Below, piece by piece: positions 7,122 through 11,189 of a stretch of DNA of 11,189 nucleotides. The position numbers and the translations under genes were made by a program. The stretch comes from Betaproteobacteria bacterium (GTDB taxonomy: Bacteria; Pseudomonadota; Gammaproteobacteria; Burkholderiales; SG8-41). Location: positions 1 to 11,189 of the forward strand of contig JANXRI010000255.1 in the NCBI GenBank assembly GCA_025353085.1, in the 5' to 3' direction. The notes beneath the pieces were generated by a model. It made no database searches. It had not been told where the DNA came from and saw only the letters and a list, made by a program, of their open reading frames with translations. The number at the start of each line of letters is the position of its first letter. The first letter of the stretch is position 1.

Positions 7122-7820
7122 CTAATTCCTGAGTTGGAAACGAATCGGCACTTCCACGGGATGTCCGATCGCAGTATCGCCGCGGCGGGCCGGCACGAAC
7201 GTCCAGCCCTGGACGGCTTTCATCGCGGCCTCATCGAGCAACGACGCGCCAGAGCTCTGGGCCACGGTAATTTTTTCCGGCGTGCCTCTGGCGCTAACAT
7301 CGACCCGCAGCAGCACCACACCTTCGAGCCCCAATTTACGCGCGATTGGCGGATAGGCAGGACGAGGATTATTAAGGTACGCCACGTCAAAGTGCGGCGG
7401 TTCAATGGCTTCTGAGCGTGGCGCATTGACAGATGCGGGTGCCTTTGCAACGACAGTCGGGGCCGGCGGCATTTCAACGATCGGAGCGGCGGCAGTTGCA
7501 GGCGCCAGATCAACGCGCACGACCGCCATGACTGGCGGCGCTGAAATTTGCGGTGCGCGCAGCGTGACAGCCCGCGCTTTCGGCGCAGGCTGCGGCGGCT
7601 TGACTACCGGGGGTGCCGGGCTTTCCACGATCACCGGCGGCACAGCTTCGAGTTTTACCGTGAGCGTCGGCGCCGGTTCAACCGTTGGATGGCGCCAGCT
7701 GTCAATCAAAAGTCCGCCGATGCCGGCATGCACTACCAGCGACATCAAGAGTGCAGGCGTGATGACCGACGTCGCAGAGCGGCGGGCGACGGTGGATTTA
7801 AGAGTGTGCGGCGCGGCCAT
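7122..7820 (-). CDS. tonB: TonB-family energy transducer
   Basis: Inner-membrane anchored, periplasm-spanning protein that passes proton-motive energy from ExbB-ExbD to TonB-dependent outer-membrane receptors. The 232 residues show a cytoplasmic N-terminus and one membrane helix (about 17-40) carrying S27-LVV-H31, the SxxxH motif needed for coupling in TonB. A Pro/Ala/Val-rich spacer (about 45-140) follows. The TonB C-terminal domain (about 148-230) contains NPRPAYPPIARKLGLEG, VSARGTPEKITVAQSSG, LLDEAAMKAVQGWTFVPA and the closing VPIRFQL. The ATG at 7820 is chosen because an upstream in-frame start at 7976 would run into the preceding gene; no clear Shine-Dalgarno is seen. It lies 73 bases after the HupE-type gene on the same strand, so it is probably the last gene of the operon. 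No exbB or exbD is present nearby. Confidence 0.92.
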   Translation of the reverse strand: MAAPHTLKSTVARRSATSVITPALLMSLVVHAGIGGLLIDSWRHPTVEPAPTLTVKLEAVPPVIVESPAPPVVKPPQPAPKARAVTLRAPQISAPPVMAVVRVDLAPATAAAPIVEMPPAPTVVAKAPASVNAPRSEAIEPPHFDVAYLNNPRPAYPPIARKLGLEGVVLLRVDVSARGTPEKITVAQSSGASLLDEAAMKAVQGWTFVPARRGDTAIGHPVEVPIRFQLRN

Positions 7821-7893
7821 AATTTGAGCGTCGATCGGGCTTGACGAGTCAGCGATGCAGTACAAGCCGTTTGACCAAGGCCTGATTATCCCA

Positions 7894-9048
7894 CTAAAAG
7901 GGGAGAAATTTAAGGTTGAACGCACGTTCGATAAACCACCCCGTGGCCAACATGCAAATGAGTCCCGAGCCGCCAATGAAGACCAGCCGTTGGTAGAATC
8001 CTGTTCGCCTTAAAAAAAACGCTGAAGGCAGAAACGCGCTCACAATCACGAGTTGACCGACTTCGACGCCAACATTGAATCCAACCAGCGCCACCAGCAG
8101 CGTATCGCGCGGCAAACCCAGATCGGCCAGCACGCTCGCGAATCCAAAGCCGTGAATGAGGCCGAATGAAAATGCGACCATCCAGCGGCGACGCTGAAAC
8201 AATGGGTAAAGGTTGTTGAGCGCGGCCAGTATTACGGACAACGCGATCGCTGATTCGGTGAGCCGGGTCGGCAGTGTTATCACGCTGAGTGCGGCGAGGC
8301 TCAAGGTGATCGAATGCGCAATCGTAAAGGCCGTGACGATCTGAAACACTTCCCAGAACGCGGGCTTGAATGCATCGACGGGACGCCACCCTCCGATCAG
8401 GCCCGGTTGTGCCGCTGCACCTTTGGCGCGCGGCACCAGTACCGCCGGGAGCAGCAGCGCCAGTAAAAATAAAATATGGTCGAAGCCTTTCCAGATATGC
8501 CAGACGCCTTCGCGCCCATAGTCGATGAACTGCATGAAACGGCTTGCGCTCTTAAGTTCGAAGCGCTGACGCGCGGTGTCAGGACTGAAAATTGCAGTAC
8601 GTGTGGCGCCCGCATATTCGAGGCGCAGCAGCCCCTTGTGTTGCGGGTCGAGATCGAAGAATAAGTTGTAGCCGATTTCGAGCGCCGCGCCGGTCTTTGC
8701 GCACACCCCCTCGAAACGCATCACTGCATAGGTACCGTCGCTATGCAGGTCGACCAGGTATTGCGTCGCGCGCAATGGGCACGGCACCCCGTCCAGCGAC
8801 GTGGTGAGCCGCGCTAACGCGTATGCTGCAATCTCTTGGTGACGACTGCGCACTTCGCCCCAGGTGATTTCACCGTCGCCATTGCTGTCGAGGCCGATCG
8901 CAAAATCGAGATCGCGCAACGCAATGTCCCACTGCCCGTGAAGGCTGACGCCGTCAACCGAGATCGATAGATAACTGTCGCTTGGCTTGTGGGCGAACGC
9001 GCTGCCGGTGCAAAGTACTAGCACGAGGCAACCCAAGGCGCGGATCAC
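7894..9048 (-). CDS. HupE/UreJ-type membrane protein with an exported EF-hand domain
   Basis: The 384-residue protein has a signal peptide (1-19, cleaved before HKPSD) and an exported domain (about 20-175). A C-terminal membrane domain with about six or seven helices starts near residue 183. The exported domain contains DSNGDGEITWGE (54-65), a canonical calcium-type EF-hand loop (D54, N56, D58, G59, I61, E65), and four cysteines besides the signal region, among them C90 and C115. The membrane part begins GVWHIWKGFDHILFLLALL, the hallmark of HupE/UreJ_2 proteins, with H184, D190, H191, then H245, H299 (FGLIHGFGFAS) and N325/E329 in membrane segments, plausible metal-path residues. HupE/UreJ relatives are considered nickel or cobalt permeases, but this subtype is poorly characterised. 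The start is GTG at 9048, overlapping the upstream TPR gene stop (GTGA), with AAAGG about 7 bases before it. Confidence 0.88.
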   Translation of the reverse strand: MIRALGCLVLVLCTGSAFAHKPSDSYLSISVDGVSLHGQWDIALRDLDFAIGLDSNGDGEITWGEVRSRHQEIAAYALARLTTSLDGVPCPLRATQYLVDLHSDGTYAVMRFEGVCAKTGAALEIGYNLFFDLDPQHKGLLRLEYAGATRTAIFSPDTARQRFELKSASRFMQFIDYGREGVWHIWKGFDHILFLLALLLPAVLVPRAKGAAAQPGLIGGWRPVDAFKPAFWEVFQIVTAFTIAHSITLSLAALSVITLPTRLTESAIALSVILAALNNLYPLFQRRRWMVAFSFGLIHGFGFASVLADLGLPRDTLLVALVGFNVGVEVGQLVIVSAFLPSAFFLRRTGFYQRLVFIGGSGLICMLATGWFIERAFNLKFLPF

Positions 9049-10277
9049 CGGGAGCCTTTACGCATGGCTGCGAGTTCTTGCGCCAATCGCTGCAAATACC
9101 AGTCTTCTATTTTCGTCTGCGCCATCCAGTCGAGCCCCGGCTGCGCGGCTACCGGCTCGCGCGCAGCGATCGCGGCTTCGAGCAAAACGCGGGCATCGCG
9201 CGGCTCTTTCTGGACTTGCCAGTTGCTTTGGGCGAGGCGCAGAGCGACCGCCGGTTGTTTCAGTATTTGCAGGGAGAAGCGCGATTCTTCCTGCTCATGC
9301 GTGGTATCGCCGCGCAAGCGCGCAGCGTTGTAGCGATCAGCCAGGGTAGCGCGATGGGCGCCCGCCGCCGGTGAATTAAGCGCGCGCTCGGCAAGCGCCA
9401 GCCGCAAGAGCAAAGGATCTGCGAGCGTCCAGTCCTTGAGGAGTGTGACGACTTCCTGCGGACGGCCGTAATCGAGCAGAAAATCCGCATACTCCGCGAG
9501 CAGAAATCCGTCGTTGATGCCGAGCGCCAGCGCGCGCCTGAAATACTGCTCAGCAAGCCGCGCGTCATTGAGGCGCCACGCCATTTCCGCCAATCGCACA
9601 ATCACCCACAGCTTTTGTTCGGGGCTTACACTGCCGGCGCGCGCCAGCGCCCGAGTCAGCGCTTCGAGGCTCGCCGGCGCGCGTCCGGTGAGCCCATCGA
9701 TGAACGCCGCGCAGCCGACCGCGCTTAATTCGTCAACCAGCGGCGCAAATGATTTGCAGTCGCTGCGCGCAGTCGCATAGTCGGCCTGCACCAGATGGAT
9801 CACCATGCGTAATGACCATGCGCGCGCGTTATCAGGCTCGCGCTCGAGAGCGCGCGAAAGATCGGCGAGCGCCGCTTGAAAATCGTGACGATATTGAACG
9901 AGGGTTGCCCGCATCACGAGTACGGCAGTCGGCGGCTCAGGCATTGCCCACCACGGCTTGAGCGCCGCCTGTGCATATCCTACGTAACGCGGATCGCCTT
10001 GCGCCAGCGCCTGATCGAAGTAGCGCCGCGCGAGACGGATCGCCAGCGCCAGGTTTTGTGGATCCTGCGCAAGTGCACCGCGCAGTTCCCGAATCTCGCG
10101 CATGGCCGGATCATTCGGCCGCACCGGCAGGCGCTCCAGCACTTCGCTGTCCGCCGCGGGGAGGCGCGGCGCAGCGCTAACGGCTGGCGCGTGCATCGAT
10201 ACGCACAAGACCACCAGGAAAAAAATGCGAATGGAGAAGTAAGCGATTGTCCGAACTCTTGGCGGGCGACCGGCCAT
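9045..10277 (-). CDS. exported TPR-repeat protein
   Basis: The 410-residue product starts MAGRPPRVRTIAYFSIRIFF. It has a basic n-region, a hydrophobic core and a likely cleavage after AVSA near residue 35, so the mature protein should be periplasmic or envelope-bound. The rest is helical with TPR-like units, e.g. FQAALADLSRALEREPDNARAW, ARLAEQYFRRALALGINDG and the segment around EYADFLLDYGRPQEV. It gives a scaffold for protein contacts and no enzymatic signature. It is the first gene of the TPR - HupE-type - TonB operon, and its stop overlaps the next start by two bases of GTGA. An in-frame ATG at 10328 is possible, but it would put extra hydrophobic residues before the signal peptide. Neither start has a strong Shine-Dalgarno. 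Confidence 0.85.
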   Translation of the reverse strand: MAGRPPRVRTIAYFSIRIFFLVVLCVSMHAPAVSAAPRLPAADSEVLERLPVRPNDPAMREIRELRGALAQDPQNLALAIRLARRYFDQALAQGDPRYVGYAQAALKPWWAMPEPPTAVLVMRATLVQYRHDFQAALADLSRALEREPDNARAWSLRMVIHLVQADYATARSDCKSFAPLVDELSAVGCAAFIDGLTGRAPASLEALTRALARAGSVSPEQKLWVIVRLAEMAWRLNDARLAEQYFRRALALGINDGFLLAEYADFLLDYGRPQEVVTLLKDWTLADPLLLRLALAERALNSPAAGAHRATLADRYNAARLRGDTTHEQEESRFSLQILKQPAVALRLAQSNWQVQKEPRDARVLLEAAIAAREPVAAQPGLDWMAQTKIEDWYLQRLAQELAAMRKGSR

Positions 10278-10377
10278 GCCGGACTGAAATGCTGCGATGA
10301 TAATTGGATTTGCAAATGTAAACAACATGTTATATAGTCACGTCAACCAAAAGGGGGGTCGTGCGTATTTAACTCCC

Positions 10378-10409
10378 ATGGCCCGAGCGGCCATATTGGT
10401 TGTTTTTTT
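10378..10409 (+). promoter_or_regulatory. leader hairpin plus T tract upstream of the MXKDX gene
   Basis: ATGGCC (10378-10383) and GGCCAT (10389-10394) pair around a CGAGC loop. Seven bases on is a T7 run (10402-10409 region), then the Shine-Dalgarno AGGAGA at 10421-10426. The T run is a bit far from the stem for a classical terminator, so this may be a weak attenuator or simply a leader structure. A candidate upstream promoter (TTGCAA 10310-10315, TATATA 10331-10336, 15-base gap) is poor. The 10278-10431 gap also has to hold the promoter of the divergent TPR operon, which I could not pin down. Confidence 0.35.
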
Positions 10410-10431
10410 AAAAACATAAGAGGAGATTTAC

Positions 10432-10626
10432 TTGAAGAAACTGATTGCTGCTTTGGTTGCTGGCGCTTTTGCGATTGCTTCCGTTGGTGCGTTTGCTGCT
10501 GCCCACACCGGCGCGCAACCCGCTAAGGACGGCAAAAAAGACGAAATGAAAAAAGACGACATGAAAAAAGACGGCAAAAAAGACGAAATGAAAAAAGACA
10601 GCAAAAAAGACGACACGAAGAAGTAA
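10432..10626 (+). CDS. pentapeptide MXKDX repeat protein (small secreted)
   Basis: The 64-residue product has a signal peptide (MKKLIAALVAGAFAIASVGAF, cleavage near AAA at 22-24) and a mature part built of imperfect M-x-K-D-x units: DEMKKDDMKKD, DEMKKDSKKDD and so on. This fits the family described as pentapeptide MXKDX repeat proteins (TIGR02953 by memory), small exported proteins of unknown role. The start codon is TTG at 10432, supported by AGGAGA at 10421-10426, 5 bases away, and by the signal-peptide sequence beginning exactly there. The mature chain alternates Lys and Asp, so it is a highly charged, probably disordered, metal- or surface-interacting tail. It stands alone, diverges from the TPR operon and has a clean terminator. 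Confidence 0.88.
   Translation: MKKLIAALVAGAFAIASVGAFAAAHTGAQPAKDGKKDEMKKDDMKKDGKKDEMKKDSKKDDTKK
10528..10599 (+). repeat. 42-base period direct repeat inside the MXKDX gene
   Basis: A 30-base unit at 10528-10557 recurs exactly at 10570-10599 (offset 42 bases, 14 codons). Within and around it six A6 tracts are each followed by GAC, encoding Lys-Lys-Asp. The repeat creates the MXKDX units and could expand or contract in steps of 42 bases without breaking the frame. Confidence 0.9.
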
Positions 10627-10643
10627 ATTCTTCATTCGTTAAG

Positions 10644-10670
10644 AAGGCAGGGGCGACCCTGCCTTTTTTT
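10644..10670 (+). terminator. rho-independent terminator of the MXKDX gene
   Basis: A perfect 9-bp stem (10644-10652 with 10657-10665) with tetraloop GCGA is followed by an eight-T tract that starts in the stem. It shares AAGGCAGGG with the terminator of the 56-aa gene. Confidence 0.93.
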
Positions 10671-10684
10671 TGCGGATGTATCCG

Positions 10685-10997
10685 TCACGGCAACGCAAGC
10701 TTCGCGCGGCCTCGGAACATCGCCATCGAACGAATCCGGCCCCTGGCGACAATCGTGAGATCGCCGTCCACGGTTTGATTTCCCACGTTATGGGAGCATC
10801 GCCAAGCGCGGCGCGCCCCGCTAATCCACCAGCAATCTCAATACATCTACCAGATCGCCGCACCTCCAGTCCCCTGCGATACGGACGAATTTTGCAAACA
10901 GCATCATGCCGCTGGTCGTCCAGCCAACCGGGATTCCCCATCGCCACCAGATTTTCCACAGTTTCTCGCTGCGGGGGCGATCGTCCGATGTGCGCAT
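10685..10997 (-). pseudogene. possible frameshifted Trp-rich small membrane protein
   Basis: On the minus strand an ATG at 10997 opens a 58-codon frame (stop 10821-10823) that reads like a real protein: MRTSDDRPRSEKLWKIWWRW, then GIPVGWTTSGMMLFAKFVRI (a membrane-like stretch) and a GDLVDVLRLLVD end. A shift of one base near 10824-10835 leads into another open frame that reads on as WWISGARRAWRCSHNV and runs to a TGA at 10685-10687, for a joined length of about 103 residues. The aromatic-rich junction looks like the natural continuation. This suggests one small inner-membrane protein split by a recent frameshift or a sequencing error. The part after the junction is less hydrophobic and may be decayed. 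Neither ATG 10997 nor a TTG at 11004 (other frame) has a good Shine-Dalgarno. I cannot name the family. Confidence 0.4.
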
Positions 10998-11130
10998 GAT
11001 TCAAGCCCGATTTTATTTTAACGCGTGCGAATAGGCGACAAGCGCGTCATGCGTGCAACCCGCGGCGCGACCGCAGCCTCAATGGGCGGCGCCGCGCCAA
11101 CGCCGTACAATCGCGTCCTTATGCATATTT

Positions 11131-11189
11131 ATGTTGTCTGTCAGATCGCCAGCAGCCGACGCTCAGTTCGTCGCGCGCACAATCCTCTA
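11131..11189 (+). CDS. possible start of a rightward gene (partial)
   Basis: From ATG at 11131 an open frame runs to the window edge (MLSVRSPAADAQFVARTIL). A TACAAT -10-like box lies at 11106-11111. Another ATG at 11121 opens a different, more basic frame (MHIYVVCQIASS) that looks less protein-like. No Shine-Dalgarno is convincing, and 19 codons are too few to name a product. Confidence 0.25.
   Translation, partial: MLSVRSPAADAQFVARTIL

Noticed and set aside
7405..7827. 140-codon plus-strand frame rich in Gly/Thr/Ala
   Set aside because: It is the reverse shadow of the Pro/Ala-rich TonB spacer; the apparent Gly-Thr repeats are an artefact of reading those codons backwards.
10402..10409. T run before the MXKDX gene as a complete terminator
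   Set aside because: It is seven bases from the 6-bp stem, and there is no upstream plus-strand gene to terminate, so a leader element is more reasonable than a terminator.
10528..10626. CRISPR-like array or programmed ribosomal frameshift site in the A6-rich repeat
   Set aside because: There are only two units of a coding repeat with no spacers. The A6-G heptamers are in the wrong reading phase (AAA AAA G) for a standard slippery site.
10639..11004. 121-codon minus-strand frame and 109-codon plus-strand frame at the right end
   Set aside because: The minus frame runs into the MXKDX terminator and starts at TTG without a ribosome binding site; the plus frame starts just after that terminator. 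Both are Arg-rich with no protein-like pattern, unlike the Trp-rich frame from 10997.

Overview
The window looks like a chromosomal segment of a moderately GC-rich betaproteobacterium. The evidence is the divergent clpS-clpA / cold-shock gene arrangement, the betaproteobacterial character of the ClpS and RluE-type sequences, and a small secreted protein of the pentapeptide MXKDX repeat type. No transposase, integrase, phage gene, CRISPR array, rRNA or tRNA was seen. This is inference from protein character, not from a database search.

Layout, left to right. Positions 1-1898 (minus strand) hold clpA (C-terminal third cut off by the window edge) and clpS, overlapping in a TGATG junction; together they deliver N-degron and misfolded proteins to ClpP. 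Diverging from them is a 67-aa CspA-type cold-shock protein (2135-2338), with a probable leader of about 120 nt and a very strong terminator. Next is a 457-aa soluble protein (2637-4010) that I cannot place in any family. It has its own likely promoter and terminator. Malate synthase A (aceB, 4397-6031, glyoxylate shunt) follows, with a promoter whose -35 region lies in a perfect 5+5 palindrome. Then come an RluE-type 23S rRNA pseudouridine synthase (6099-6689) and a 56-aa secreted cationic protein (6787-6957) ending in a clear terminator.

Positions 7122-10277 form a three-gene minus-strand operon. It encodes an exported TPR protein, a HupE/UreJ-type membrane protein whose exported N-terminal domain carries a canonical EF-hand loop (GTGA overlap with the TPR gene), and a TonB-type energy transducer. 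The layout suggests an envelope system that handles a metal ion or a TonB-dependent substrate, but the substrate cannot be read from the sequence.

Divergent from this operon is a second small secreted Lys-rich protein (10432-10626, MXKDX repeat type) with a TTG start, a strong Shine-Dalgarno, a leader hairpin and a terminator resembling that of the 56-aa gene. The right end holds a Trp-rich small membrane-protein reading frame that seems to be broken by a frameshift (10685-10997, minus) and possibly the first codons of a rightward gene (from 11131).

The most attractive unexplained items are the unknown 457-aa protein, the TPR/EF-hand-HupE/TonB operon, and the pair of small cationic exported proteins that flank that operon.
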